Below are positions 23,338 to 35,159 of a stretch of DNA of 64,000 bases, one piece after another. The translations under genes and the position numbers were made by a program. The stretch's first letter is position 1; every line of letters begins with the position of its first letter. This DNA comes from Saccoglossus kowalevskii (lineage: Eukaryota; Hemichordata; Enteropneusta; Harrimaniidae): contig NW_003151262.1 of NCBI RefSeq assembly GCF_000003605.2, forward strand, positions 213,014-277,013, read 5' to 3'. The notes under the pieces were generated by a model that was not told where the DNA came from, did no database searches, and saw only the letters and a list, made by a program, of their open reading frames with translations.

Positions 23338-26300
23338 CTGTGTAAATAACCAGAGATGAATCTCACAACGTGTTTGTTTCTTAGTGAGCAATTCAAACTG
23401 AACATATATTTATTTATAAACCCAATTATTCCCAATAACAGGCCATGATTTTGTACATGTTTCAAGTTTGTTTTTTCAATGTATGATACATCCTGGCAGC
23501 AGGAAGCATGTTTTATGCAGTCCACATCAGCTAAAAACACAAGACACACTTTAGTAGTCAATTCGCACCGGGTATTATCAGTACGCTCTTTAGTAAGGCG
23601 AGGTTCGCAAATATTAATCCTGCAAATGATTGTTTTTAGCTGCTGATTTTAATTATAGCATATATGTTTCATTAAACGATGGGTGTCAATAGCTTATTTG
23701 ATTATAATCATTCCATTAAACATCAAGAAAATTCAACTCATAGAGACATGTACGTATGTATGGGATGTTGTTGTGATTAATTTAAGCTTTAATACCATTT
23801 TTTCAACATATACCACTTATTACATATTTGGCCTACATGTACCTATATAAAAGGAAAAAAACCCTTTTAATTCTACAGGATTGCCTTGTTATTTTGATAT
23901 TACAGTGACAGTTTGAGATGTGTCTTGTGACACAACCTGAGGCAACAAAATTTTGTGCAAATCTTGCATTAAGAAACAAATTCTCGTGAACAAAGGTAAG
24001 AAGAAAACTAGCCAAATATGGCGTCCTTTTCAGCTGTACCTGTAATAAACAATGCTGGTAAACCTCAGACAGAACTGTTTAGCATTTATCACCAGCAACT
24101 ATATCATCCGATGTGTTAATGCAGCTAACGGCAATTTATAAACGATCACAGAAGTTGAATATTTGTACTGAGGAATTAAACGATCGAGAAATTCCAACTA
24201 CAAGTAAATATACTAGAAAGCACCAAGATACAAGTATTCAAGCTATTGAACAATTAATTCTCGACATCCCTGAAAATGCCAATGAGTACAGGATTGATAT
24301 AGTACTTAAAGTGCAATGGATATTAGCATAAAAAGAGACGAAATTGACATTGTTCACCAAATTGGCAAACAGAAGGTATCGTCCAATTATCTTTCACTTC
24401 GTTGGCAGACGAATTCGTAACGATATATACAACAAGAAGAAACTACGGAGTAACACTGCACAACAATATCGATTCAAGGAAGACAGCAACGTATACATTA
24501 ATGATAGCCTAACACAGCGAATGAGAAAACGACAGGCGGACGATAAAATACTAAAAATTTCTTGTGGACAATAAACGGCAGAAATATTAGCACGCAAAAA
24601 CATAACAACACCAATAGTAGACATTAATTGTACAGGTGATATTAGCAAATGATTTATGCTGTTTTGCATATTCTTGTCTGTAACACCATTCATATGTTTC
24701 TATGAAGTCTCAAATCTTTTTTCAACTGCACTGACGTGGTTTCTAGTTTCTATGCAGCATTTTAGAACAACAGTAATAATCAATTTTTTCAGTCCGATCA
24801 TTTATCCATTAAACTGTAGTTTCAACTTATTATATCAAAATTTCATAGGGGAGAATTTAAGCTAATTGGAGTCCATGAAGTAAGTGCAATTGATAATTCA
24901 AATTTATTCAGAATTCCGCCATACTCTCTTAAAACAAAATTGTAGGAAATATGGGAAGGGGAAGAGGTGTTGAAGCGTACACACATTCGTCGATTGACTA
25001 TAATATTATTGACCACGAATTAAAGCTTGATAAAACTTCAGTTAACAAAAAGATAATGGTCGTTGGCATTATATATAAAAAACTATTACTGATCTGAATA
25101 AATTTGAAAGTAGCCATATGCGAGTGCCAACTCGTGTAACTAGCCCAAGTAGCACCATTATTGACCATAAAGGAAAGGTTTTTGTAGAGAACATTTTGAT
25201 TTAGATAATTTGTATGAACCTGTCATTCGATTATATGTATATGTGTGACGTGTTTTCGCAATAAAAGGAAATATGTAACAAACATGTACCATGAAGTTCC
25301 AGGAACATGAAATGTAACGTTAGACGAGTTACACAACCGTGGATTACGTCAGCAAGAAAAAAAAGAGTATATTAAAACGAAACAAAACATAAATTATATA
25401 AAAAATACTGTTTTATCCAAATATGACCAAACTGAGGTTAATAAATACTATACTTAAAAGAACATAAAAATGCTACTATGCATTGATGAAACAGAGAATT
25501 TTCAAAGACTTGATTGGTATTGAAAAGATCCTAGTCCTAGAGAAATCAATAAGGTCTTCAACAGTTATTTTATAATTATTCATTCTAACCTATCTTCAAA
25601 GATTGACAAAACAATCTCCACATATAGTGATTATATACGTGGCCACTATACGTCTTCCCTTTCATTGTCTGCAACACAAAAAGTGGCTGTTTTTCAAAAC
25701 TTTTCACTGTTATCCTCCAGAGACTTGACAAATTTATCACATGTAGATGTTCACATATAGAATTTTAATTAAAAGCGCTCATAATTACAATTAATGTTAC
25801 TTTGGGTTCTGCAGGACTAGCCTTTAAGCAATATCAGATCACAATAACTCATTTTTTGTAGTGTAATTATTGTATTAACTCGAGTTTGAGTATTAAATAA
25901 AGCTATTATTAATAAATATATTTTGCATTATTTTGTATTGTTTGTTACAAAAAACAGATGGAAATAAAGCTACATTAGGACCACGCATTATACAGCAATT
26001 GTATATTTTATTTTAAATCATAATTTCAATATTATTTTGTACGTTGCTATTTGCATTTTACCTTAAACTCGTTTGTAATTACACGTTATCTTACCTGGAC
26101 AGCAGTATCTGACTTTATAGTCAAGACAGGTGTTATCAGGTTGAACGCTTTTTTCACAAACAAATCCCATAGTAGGTGAATATTGTGAGAATTTTTCACC
26201 AGTAGTCATAGCTGGAATACCATCCAGGGTCTGCACTTGTATAGCAGAAGGGTCAGAACACATTTTATCTCCAAAATAACTTATGGCAAGTGATGTAGTT

Positions 26301-27632
26301 TCCCAGTCGCCAGTAACGCTTGGGTCATCCCTATCAAACCATTCAGTCCAATAACCATCATTACACACTGTGTGTATATAAAATTGTGTTAGTGGCTTTC
26401 CATTTCTTGTGAAATGTTTTGTCACAAAGATCAAATGAAAATAAACCATCATTATGACAAAGCCATATACAGCAATTATATATTTCATTTTGACTATGAA
26501 TTTGAATATTATTTCTGTACGTTGCTATGTGCATTTTACCTCTTAACTCATCTCGCAATCATGCTGTGTTGTCTTACCTGGACAGCAGTATCTGACTTTA
26601 TAATCCAGACAGATATTATCAGGTTGGTCTATGTTTCTACATACAAATCCTTCAGAAACCGAATACAGGAAGAATACTTCGCCAGTATCTGATGCTCGAG
26701 TACCACCTAGAGTATTTACTTGTATATCAGAAGGGTCAGAACACATTTTATCTCCAAAATGACTTATGGCGAGTGATGTAGTCTCCCAATCGCCAGTACC
26801 GCCAGGGTTATCTCTATCAAACCATTCAGTCCAATAACCATTGTAACACCCTGTGTGTATAATTATAAATTACCAGGCACATTTTATTGAATGGAATATT
26901 GATTTCAACATCTGAATATCTCGAATAACAGGCCATGAATACATACAAAGTCTGGAGAAAGACACAAGTAGTTTGTTTATGTTATTTGTTTCAATTATAT
27001 TATTTATTGGTGCACCGGTACGTTTCTGTTTGCGAGAGCACATTGTATTTCCTATGTAATGACTTCAGCACATGGGAACTTTGTGTATGGATGCAAAAGC
27101 CAGGAATTTAACTCACCAGCGACAGCAGTTACAGATTGCAGTAATTGGGTTTGCTGATTTATAGAAAAAAAAACATGAATTAACATGATTAACTGAAGAC
27201 TGAACAGACTTAATGGATACATACAATTAACTATATTGAAATGCACTTAAAATACCATTGATTTTGATTTAACCGAAAACAAAACTTATATTTACTATTT
27301 TCTAATATACAGGTGTACTGGCAGAAGGGATTTAACGATTAAATATCGATTCAATTTGTTGGCATGTTTATATATATATATATCTTTTTGATCGCTTACG
27401 CAGAGGAAAGTTTGATACAATGAGTAACATTATGGGTTAGGTAGAGACTATTGCACAGGAAATTGTATCATAAAATACCAACTTGTGCTATTTGATAAAA
27501 TTGGAACTAAATAAAGTACGGGTAATAGGTTGATGTAAAATTAGTTAATAATAGTAGAGCTGGTCGATGGTGAAATGTTACACTTACACAAATGATGGCC
27601 GTGTAGACCACCAGTGAACCAGCTAACTTCAT
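22979..27632 (-). CDS. WxxW-domain secreted protein, 3 modules (gene 2, paralogue)
   Basis: Proposed exons: 27632-27588, 27153-27117, 26850-26578, 26367-26095 and 23337-22979, total 987 nt, 328 residues, all in frame. It has the same plan as the five-module gene: signal peptide MKLAGSLVVYTAIIC, 37-nt linker exon, two 273-nt modules, then the 267-nt-type module with the same tail. The two 261-nt modules are absent. Their expected place, between 23337 and 26095, is a deletion junction (around 23455-23515) beside a LINE insertion. All Cys and WxxW residues are intact in the three modules, and splice sites are good. It is probably functional and secreted like gene 1; expression is unknown. Confidence 0.8.
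23610..25740 (+). mobile_element. LINE insertion, degraded (ORF1 and endonuclease pieces)
   Basis: Present only in copy 2: flanks at about 23600 and 25745 are contiguous at about 7400 in copy 1. Plus-strand pieces include an L1-ORF1-like stretch (R-P-I-I-F-H-F-V-G-R-R-I-R-N-D-I, then V-Y-I-N-D-S-L-T-Q-R) at 24370-24530, an endonuclease end (M-R-V-P-T-R-V-T-S-P-S-S-T-I-I-D-H) near 25120-25170, and a linker with P-R-E-I-N-K-V-F-N-S-Y-F near 25530. Multiple stops and shifts are present and no reverse transcriptase core is seen. It lies in an intron of WxxW gene 2, in opposite orientation to the gene. Confidence 0.75.
26095..26367 (-). CDS. Gene 2 exon: WxxW module 2 (273 nt)
   Basis: Full WxxW domain, CNDGYWTEWFDRDDPSVTG to YKVRYCCPG, the orthologous partner of module 2 of gene 1. 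Six cysteines, phase 1-1, donor GTAAG. Confidence 0.85.
26578..26850 (-). CDS. Gene 2 exon: WxxW module 1 (273 nt)
   Basis: Full WxxW domain, CYNGYWTEWFDRDNPGGTG to YKVRYCCPG. It is closest to module 1 of gene 1 (same acceptor acacacag, same D-Q-P-D-N-I-C-L-D-Y ending). Phase 1-1, donor GTAAG. Confidence 0.85.
27117..27153 (-). CDS. Gene 2 exon: 37-nt linker
   Basis: Encodes QTQLLQSVTAVA plus one base, between acceptor ...aaatcag and donor GTGAG. Length and phase are identical to the equivalent exon of gene 1. Confidence 0.75.
27588..27632 (-). CDS. Gene 2 exon: start codon and signal peptide
   Basis: Encodes MKLAGSLVVYTAIIC and ends at donor TGT|gtaagt, phase 0. An AG with a pyrimidine tract just upstream (exon edge about 27643) again suggests an intron in the 5' UTR. 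Confidence 0.8.
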
Positions 27633-27905
27633 TTTGCAGAAATCTGAAATAGAAAGATTATATTATTTAATAAAAACAACTATCAACATTGAAATTATAT
27701 ACTGACATAGCGTATTCGCAGATAATACAAAGCTGTATGTAAATGACACTGAAGTTTGGTTTAACTGAGTAAACACTATTATAAACAATTCAAATAATAG
27801 TAAATAATTAACAATAGTATTACTAAAATAGGCTCAAAATCTGGTATGCTTTCAAACCTTGATAATAAGTTTGTATTATTTGTTACTGCCAAATAACTGA
27901 GTGCC

Positions 27906-28170
27906 ACATATGTGGATGTATATATTTTAATAAACTATTATTCACACAAAACAATTGCATATTGGGGTAAAGAACTGCCAAATATTTGAACCGCTCTTGA
28001 CTGAATGTTTTTTAGTGTTGATTATATGGCACACGTTTCTCTTACATTTCTTGTGTAAACATATGGTATAACTGGAGTGGTTGACTTTATTATTTGATTC
28101 GTATAGCCAAATGAAATGAGTATGTACATGTGAATCTAATTGCTACAATATGCTATATACTGGTGGCTAC
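27906..28170. other. No feature recognised
   Basis: AT-rich spacer between the end of the segmental duplication and the DIRS-like element. Nothing supported. Confidence 0.5.
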
Positions 28171-31100
28171 TGCAGGCAAATCTATATATATGTGCAGCAA
28201 TTAACCAAATTTATACTGTATGCTAGAAAAATGGATAACTGAATTACACACACACACACAAATTGTTTGGCTGAAAGGAGGTACTTTAATACAAAACTAG
28301 GCCTGAACAAAGTACCCCAGACCAAGGCGGAGCTGCCAAACAAAGTGATGGTATTTAAGGACAAACACTGACAAAAAAAAATGAATTAAAGTCAAAAATG
28401 AAAAGCTGGACTAGGCACTGAATTAACTAATCATAAAACTACCCATGGCAGAAGTGAAGTGAAAACGCTCTGTCCTGGAAAGCTTCTGTACTCTTTGTAA
28501 ACCATTGAGTGCCAATCACAAGAGTCTGGTACGCCAGCCATACCAACACAGTTGCACCGTCACGCCGTAAACTGCGAAAGGCATAGTCTGAAGGATTTGA
28601 CCTGACTGTGGTAATGCTAAAATTGGAATAACATTTACGTGGTAGTGGCACTGCCTAGATTTAGACCACTGCACATGAATACGTATTCCCTGAGGCACAA
28701 ACCTGAAGTCAGATCTACACAACTGTTCCATGGGATTGAACGATAAGGGTGAAAAGGGACCAAATTGGATTTGCGAAGAAAAGCGAAGAAACTGAAAATA
28801 ATGCAAACCCAAATGGTGGCGTCAAAAGGGGAGGTAGAATGGGAAGTTTGGGATTAGGGAGATTAGTCATGGTTTTATCTAAGCATTGTAAGGTAAGCTT
28901 GAGTACTACATCTAAAAAGCTGCAAGGATCAAAATTAGAAAAATTGTGCCATGTTTTGATGCTGGAAATATAGTTGCGAATGGACTGGATACTACGAAAA
29001 TACCTAGAAAGAAAGCCGGCAAACATAATGAGTGTTATGGGGGAGCCAGGGATGGGAGTATGCCCAATATTGTGGCAAAAGGATGTGAAAGAACTCAATT
29101 GGGATTATTGAAAGTGCCTGGTCTAAACTCTGCCCTTTAAGCTGTGCTTACTTGTTCAGCAAAGTCTTGATTTTTTTTGTTCACCATTGTACCCACGCAT
29201 ATAAACTATCCACCATCTAATGTCCTAATGGAATTCATTGTTTAGATATATGCGATGATGTTCATTGCACATTGTAGTGGCCCCCTGCGAAGTCAGTGAT
29301 GTAATTTACAGCGTCATAACCTGTTTGGTAGTAAATGAACATCAGAGCATTAGTGTAGTGTTGAAAAGCCATTGCCGATGAGCGGAGTTCAAATGGGAGC
29401 TTGGTGTCAATAAAAATATGACCTCTCCAGGTAATATTCCTAGGAGATGAAAGTCTAGTGGGTCTACTGGAATCCAATGATAGCATCGCTGAATATCACA
29501 TTTGAATAACAGGCATTCACGTCCACTGCAGTTGATTAAATTAACAAGGTTATCAATGGATGGGTACCTAAGCTTGAATGTTTTTTCCAATGATTCTCCA
29601 AACAACTGAAGTGTTGGTGGGAAAGTTCATGATTACTCTGCGTTCTTTGGGACTGTCGTTAAAGGAGAGTGGGCTAGTTGAATGTTAAATGAGTTTGTCT
29701 CTTAGGGTCCCAGTAGTGCTCCATACCTGACTTCTGTCAAGACATAATTGTCAACATGAGATGCGAATGGTACTGATGAATTGTGATGTGGCATTGTAAC
29801 TTGCAGCATATCTGCTGCATAATAAATAGGCCAACCATATTCTAAAAAGTCTGCTACGGTACTGTTATGGTAGCCGTTTAATGCTTTTTGCCACTGTGGA
29901 ATGTCAAATGTGGATGGCTCTGGTATACAACTGCAACCATAATTTGGTTGGTGCAAGGAATAAACAATATAGTGTGTGTTACTAAGTTTGTCTGCATTGT
30001 TTTGTAAAATAGGTGGCCAGTCTGATAATGGATCTGGTTTATTGTCAGTGAAAGTAACTGCAAATGTTGTAGCATTGGATTGACAAGAATCAGCGCTGTA
30101 GTGTGGATATAGTTGGTATAGTTGTGGTGACTGTGATAATGGGCGGCATCAAGTGAGCAGCAGAAGTGACTGGATACTGTGACATTCTGACAGGTTGTGG
30201 TGCATTGGCAGCTATGTTGTTGGTTGGAGACAAGTGATTAGCATCGGTGTCATGGTGGTCTGTCTTTAGTTGTTTATCACTGGGGGCCATACTATCAGAT
30301 GGAGGCTGGTAGGCAGCATCGGTAGCTACTTTATCAGATGAGTGCATGGGAGCAGTATCGGTGGCAAGACGTAACAGTGGTTCCGCATCAGTAGCTAAGT
30401 TATTGGGAGGAGGTAAACATAGGTTGGCAGCAGCGGTGGCTACATTATCAGATGAATGCATGGGAGCAGCATCGGTAGCAAGACGTAACAGTGGTTCAAC
30501 ATTGGTGGCTAAGTTATTAGGAGAAGGTAAACAGGTTGGCAGCAGCGGTGGCTACATTATCGGATGAGTGCATGGGAGTAGCATCAGTGGCATTATGTAA
30601 TAGTTGTCCAGCAACAGTGGCTATGTTATTGTAAACATATGTAGGCAACAATGGTGGCAGAATGAATTTCTTTAGATGGTGAAATAAAGTGGGCAGCATA
30701 GTCTAGACTGGGGAGTCATGCTTTGGATGGTGTGGGCAATCTTTAGCCTGGTGAAATGATTGAATGGAGCGAATTTTTAAACATGGATGGCAGATGTGCA
30801 TTTCCAGCTCGTCAGCGTAATTCTGAACACTTGCCTTTCTAATATGCAAATATCGGACTGTGGCAGATTTGGATTTCTTTGTGAGCTTGCTATGTAAACA
30901 TCTTGCCCTTTCTCTTTCAAATATATCATCCCATGTCCTTCGACCTCGCTCAATGGTACGCAAAACGTCAGCATGGAATTGGCGAATTTCAACCCAGGCA
31001 AAGTTTCAGAGAGGTGTAAACGTTCCATCAAGTACTTTTGTTTATGTTTCTTACTTTTGATGTAGCTGATTATATACAATTCGCCTCTTTTCAAGGCTGC

Positions 31101-31737
31101 CAAGCTTTGTTTGGTGGCAGTCTCATCTTAGCTGGATGTATTTGTTATGCTTGAAGAGTTACTGCTGATGTCTGGTGATGAGTTATGATCTACTGATTTG
31201 AGCTGCTTTTTGGTTTCTTGATTGTTTTGGAGATGGAGTCGTCATATTTAGAACGGGTGGTTTTAGCTTGGATGGATTTTTTGGGAGCAGTGTTACTGTT
31301 AACGTTGAGTTCAAAATGCTGTTTTTGAGCATTTGTCGTTGTAATTCGATTTCCAGTCCTAGACTGTCATTTCCATGTCGTATAGAATCAAGCATTGCCT
31401 TCTGTTCTCGGCTGGTGGATCGGGAGGCGTGTTTGTTGGTTTTGAGAGCCGACATTCGTGGAGTCGTATCACGAGATTCTGACGCGCCATGTTGTTTCGT
31501 GATCGTTCCTCAGAGCGGGCGGTCTTTTCAAAATCGAAGATAAAAAACTTTCACTGTTGAGTCTGACCACTGTAAATGGACTTCTAGAACTGAAAAAGGC
31601 AGCCGAGAAAACAAAAATACTGAAGCAGACTGAGAATCTGCTGCCACTAGGTGGCGCTATATACTGGTAGCGACAAAAGAGAAAACTGAGCAGGCAAATC
31701 TATATATGTGCAGCAATTAACCAAATTTATACTAAAA
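28171..31737 (-). mobile_element. DIRS-like tyrosine-recombinase retrotransposon, fossil
   Basis: Minus-strand parts in order: a gag-like region (about 31460-30090) with basic N terminus and Ala/Thr/Asp-rich tandem repeats, reverse transcriptase with the motifs typical of DIRS elements (G-A-L-L-G-P near 29710; K-C-D-I near 29490; and the catalytic-loop region near 29300), and a tyrosine-recombinase region (about 29100-28440). A ~46-bp direct repeat (gcaggcaaatctatatat...) flanks it at 28171-28217 and 31691-31737. The element is broken in several places. Family call is good; the exact ends are inferred from the direct repeats. Confidence 0.8.
30330..30600 (-). repeat. Tandem repeat inside the gag-like region of the DIRS-like element
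   Basis: A unit of about 112-118 bp containing gatgagtgcatgggagcag and aagacgtaacagtggttc occurs about two and a half times. It makes the predicted gag-like product repetitive (A-T-D-A, P-M-H-S-S-D). Confidence 0.75.
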
Positions 31738-32860
31738 ACAAATTTAACACAACAGTTGGGCATGATTACTTCAAATGTGAAAGAACTTTACAACGAGTCC
31801 CAGTTAGTAACACAATACACAGAAATTAACATGTACGCTGTATTAGTATCTTGTATAATATGGATGAAGACCAACATTTATGTTAAACACACATGATCTA
31901 GTTGACAAAAAATCACTACTTTCACCTCAGGAATTGTATGAATCTTTGTGCTCAGACTTCTATAGAACTGACTAGCAACACGATTCTCCTTTTGTAAAAT
32001 ACGTGCAACGTTTGTGGTGTGTCTTGACCTTTTAATCCAATAAACAACCGATCGAATTAACGTGACTAATGTAATAACGCGATATCCATTTTTATTTCAT
32101 CAAATAACGCGAGTTCTTTTTTTTTTTGGTAAAATACTTTTCCACTAATTCGACAATACATATACAATATATTTGTATGTTTATTCTTCATGTTTCTGTA
32201 GTTATACAAATAACGAGAATATAGATAATAAAATATATGCTTCATTACAACATACACATACAATCTTTTATTCCGATATAGACAGTTACAAATACTGAAT
32301 TTAATGGCGGCGCGATATCTCACGTTAATACTTCCAACATTATGGATAAATCAATACAGCATGTTAAAATTGATAACATAACAATACCGACGCGAACATG
32401 ATTAATGATTATAAAGCAGACGGATGTTTGTTCAATTTATGTCACTTTTGTAATATTATAACAATGACAAATAAGACAATTTAAATTTGTTTTCATAATA
32501 GCCAGGGGTGACACTTATCATGTGGTGTATATAATGAAACGAAGTGGTGATATTTCTTGCCAACAATTAACCACGATGATCGATATGCATAACTACTAAA
32601 TATTCATATTTTAAAATTGTTAAATACCAGTATTTAATACTAAAATCGGCATTAAATAAAACGGTCCATTGCCAATAACAACATATTTCAATATCGAAAT
32701 TAGATAATTTTGTGTTAGCATCGTCGTCTGCTCTGTACGCTAAAGCGCGTTCGTTCGCTGTCCTGGTGGCCTCCTGACTAAGTCGCCCTATCGTGTAGAT
32801 GAAGTGAGGTTAACCGAGGGTGATTTATCTAAGCAAATGCGATAAACTAAGTGGGGTATG
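31738..32860. other. No gene recognised
   Basis: AT-rich DNA with short open frames lacking domains. A poly-T run lies near 32118-32128. Nothing supported. Confidence 0.5.
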
Positions 32861-32908
32861 TCTACGAGTCCAGAGAGATGAACTTGTTCTGTAGTGAGTA
32901 GTACTTAC

Positions 32909-33152
32909 ACAATTCACGAAACGAGATCGACGAAAGACCGACGTGATGTGTATTTCCTTGGCGTCGGCTCCCGGTAAATGTCACAGTCCGGGCCACAGTT
33001 TGCATAAATAAATGAAAGTGTGACCTTCTCATTTCCCAGTACCGGCTAAAAGGGACTATAAATGGGAGAACAAATAATAATCCTAGGGCTGACAGGTCTA
33101 CCGTCGCAGATGACTTCGGTACCATGCAAGGCATACAACACAGTGAAGACAA
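32909..33152 (-). CDS. Possible 5' exon, unidentified
   Basis: An open frame from ATG at 33152 reads M-S-S-L-C-C-M-P-C-M-V-P and ends at a perfect donor (TGT|gtaagtact, edge 32909). The region is GC-richer with several CpGs, as a first exon could be. No domain, partner exon or paralogue is recognised, so this is only a candidate. Confidence 0.2.
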
Positions 33153-33731
33153 TTGTCATGTATCAATCAACAGGTTTAATAACGAATGACAGATTAGTCA
33201 AAATACACTTTACTTGAATTATAACACTAGAGGGCGCACTTGACCTGAGTTACCCAGGTGACCGTCACATACAAAGCATTTGTCGGAATATGTTCCCAAT
33301 GAGGGTATTTACTAAAGCCGGGGTGTACCAAAACAACCCTGCCACAGATAAGCCAAAACAATGCAAATTAACCTTCAAATATGCGGTCTGTCACCATGGC
33401 AACACAGTCAGGACACAAATCAAAGCAACTTCCTCCACTTTAAATATACTGGAGGTATACTCCCCTTTGATATTTTCCTTAACTAGTAATAATAAGTATA
33501 ACTGGTAATAACTAATTCTCAGTAAATGCTGCACAGTTAAACAAGATAACAAAACTAACAATACACTGTCTGATAGTACTGTGCAATACGCTACCAAAAC
33601 TGTCAATAACTGTCCACGACGTGCGTGTTCACAACAGGCGATGCGGGAACTGATTGTCCTTGGTCGGTCACAGCTACAGTGAACTGGTCTATTACTGGTC
33701 AATCAAAGCACGATGAACGTCACGATCACTT

Positions 33732-34082
33732 TTGGCATGCAGGAAATTTTTCGCACACGGTGATTCAGTATGCCGATTGCGTTGTGTACTACTATACAAT
33801 GTTTCTATGCAATATCCACGCTCGAACGGCATTATCAGGATTACAAGCTCGTTACATGGGCGCTGCCATATTGTTAAGTTCTGTAAACAGATTCTGGGAG
33901 TTCACAGAAAGGCAACTAATTTGGCATGCAGGGGTGAATTTGGTAGATACCCACTTATCATTGATAGTTGTACTAGTATGATGAAATACTATCAAAGATT
34001 TAGATGTGGAGATGTTAAAAACACTATTCTCCTTAGGGCTTGGAATACAAGCAATTCAATAGAGACTGGTCAGTCAAATTAG
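33732..34082 (+). mobile_element. LINE reverse-transcriptase C-terminal fragment
   Basis: An open frame whose second half reads F-C-K-Q-I-L-G-V-H-R-K-A-T-N-L-A-C-R-G-E-F-G-R-Y-P-L, continuing to S-M-M-K-Y-Y. This is the segment found after the reverse-transcriptase core in many animal LINEs. No core motifs (YADD) lie upstream in the window, so it is a fragment. Flanking DNA on the right may be more of the same element, decayed. Confidence 0.7.
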
Positions 34083-34640
34083 TTATTTTAGAAATGATTT
34101 TTTTACAACTTTATTTATGTATGCACCAAATCTTGAAATCATAGGGGATGACAATTTATTTGCAGAAATGTTTTCAAGTACCGATAAATTTATCTATTCA
34201 GGCTTAGCCAAATTTGTTTTGGCAGGACTCCAGAAGAAGTACCTACACTTTATGCATTTTTTTTAAATATGCTAATTTATTCATGACGTAGCAGTTTCTG
34301 TGCTCATGAATATTCATTAATTTGTGGGTCAATACATTCTAAAAGGGGCGATATATTATTTTGGGGGGAAGAGTTAGAAAGGGGGATTAGGGGGTCAATA
34401 CAAAAGAAGGGACCCATTTCGAGAGCAGCATTGGTCCTCGTGTCTGTTGTTGTTGCACGTGACCCGCAGCTGTCAACTGTTCTTGATATACTGAAGTTGC
34501 TGTTTATGTTTTTAACGTCTTTCATATCTTGTCTCGGAGGAGTGCTCTGTCCGTGATTTGAACTTATATATAACTTATAAGTGATAGGATTTAAGTCCTA
34601 CTTACAGGGGCACTGTTTTCAATAGCATTCAAAAATAGTG

Positions 34641-34715
34641 CTAACCGTACTGGATTCGAACCAGCGATCTCTCACATTGATGACATTGTACATATCCACT
34701 GAACCATAAGGGTAG
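34641..34715 (-). ncRNA. tRNA-like sequence (75 nt), probably a pseudogene or SINE head
   Basis: On the minus strand it has an A-box (TGGTTCAGTGG) and a B-box (GGTTCGAATCC) at tRNA spacing. The T arm pairs fully (GCTGG/CCAGT, one G-T wobble) and five of seven acceptor pairs form. The anticodon position reads CAT, but the anticodon stem barely pairs, so it is unlikely to be a working tRNA. Confidence 0.5.
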
Positions 34716-34774
34716 TCATGCAAATGAATGATTTCTTTTCATATTTAGCTTTATTGCAAATTAGTGTTTGCGGG

Positions 34775-34858
34775 AAAAGACTGGCAGGCATGGGAATTGA
34801 ACCCAGGTCCTCCTGATCACTGTGTAGACAACTGACCCACAAGACCACAATGTGTTTG
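34775..34858 (-). ncRNA. Second tRNA-like sequence, decayed
   Basis: Minus strand shows an A-box-like TGGGTCAGTTG and a B-box-like GGTTCAATTCC about 45 nt apart, with a T arm (cctggGTTCAATTcccatg). It lies about 60 bp from the first tRNA-like sequence, same strand, which suggests a SINE or tRNA-derived family. Confidence 0.4.
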
Positions 34859-35025
34859 CATTTGATGAGATTTTATAGTGTGTATATATACAGAAATACA
34901 ACATATTTCTATTATTGAGTTACAATTGTCCAAAAAATTGCCAATTTTGTGTTTTTACTTGTGTAAACTATATGCATGCCATAACCCGTTAATGTACATC
35001 ATGCCAATTGGGTGTTTGCCATTTG

Positions 35026-35147
35026 CGTTGCCCATACCTGACCCGACCCTAACCCTAATGCCAAGACACGTTCCTATTAATAATTCCGTTGCCCATACCT
35101 GACCCGACCCTAACCCTAATGCCAAGACACGTTCCTGTTAATAATTG
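35026..35147 (+). repeat. 61-bp tandem duplication with telomere-like motif
   Basis: Two units (35026-35086 and 35087-35147) starting cgttgcccatacctgacccg and containing accctaaccctaat. They are almost identical over 61 bp. Confidence 0.9.
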
Positions 35148-35159
35148 CTCAATAATGAT

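Larger units (their letters stand above)
18590..27905 (+). repeat. Segmental duplication, copy 2
   Basis: Second copy of 1630-9523, same orientation, carrying WxxW gene 2. It differs by a larger satellite array (18980-19525), a longer LINE remnant (to about 21390), a deletion around 23455-23515 relative to 5210-7300, and a LINE insertion at about 23610-25740. Confidence 0.85.

Noticed and set aside
28171-31737. LTR retrovirus-like element
   Set aside because: The recombinase is of tyrosine type and the reverse transcriptase motifs are DIRS-like. No long terminal repeats or envelope-like region are seen.
34641-34715. Functional tRNA-Met
   Set aside because: CAT sits at the anticodon position, but the anticodon stem has only about two pairs and the acceptor stem two mismatches.
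35030-35147. Telomere or subtelomere
   Set aside because: Only two accctaaccctaa stretches, within a 61-bp doublet. No run of telomere repeats.
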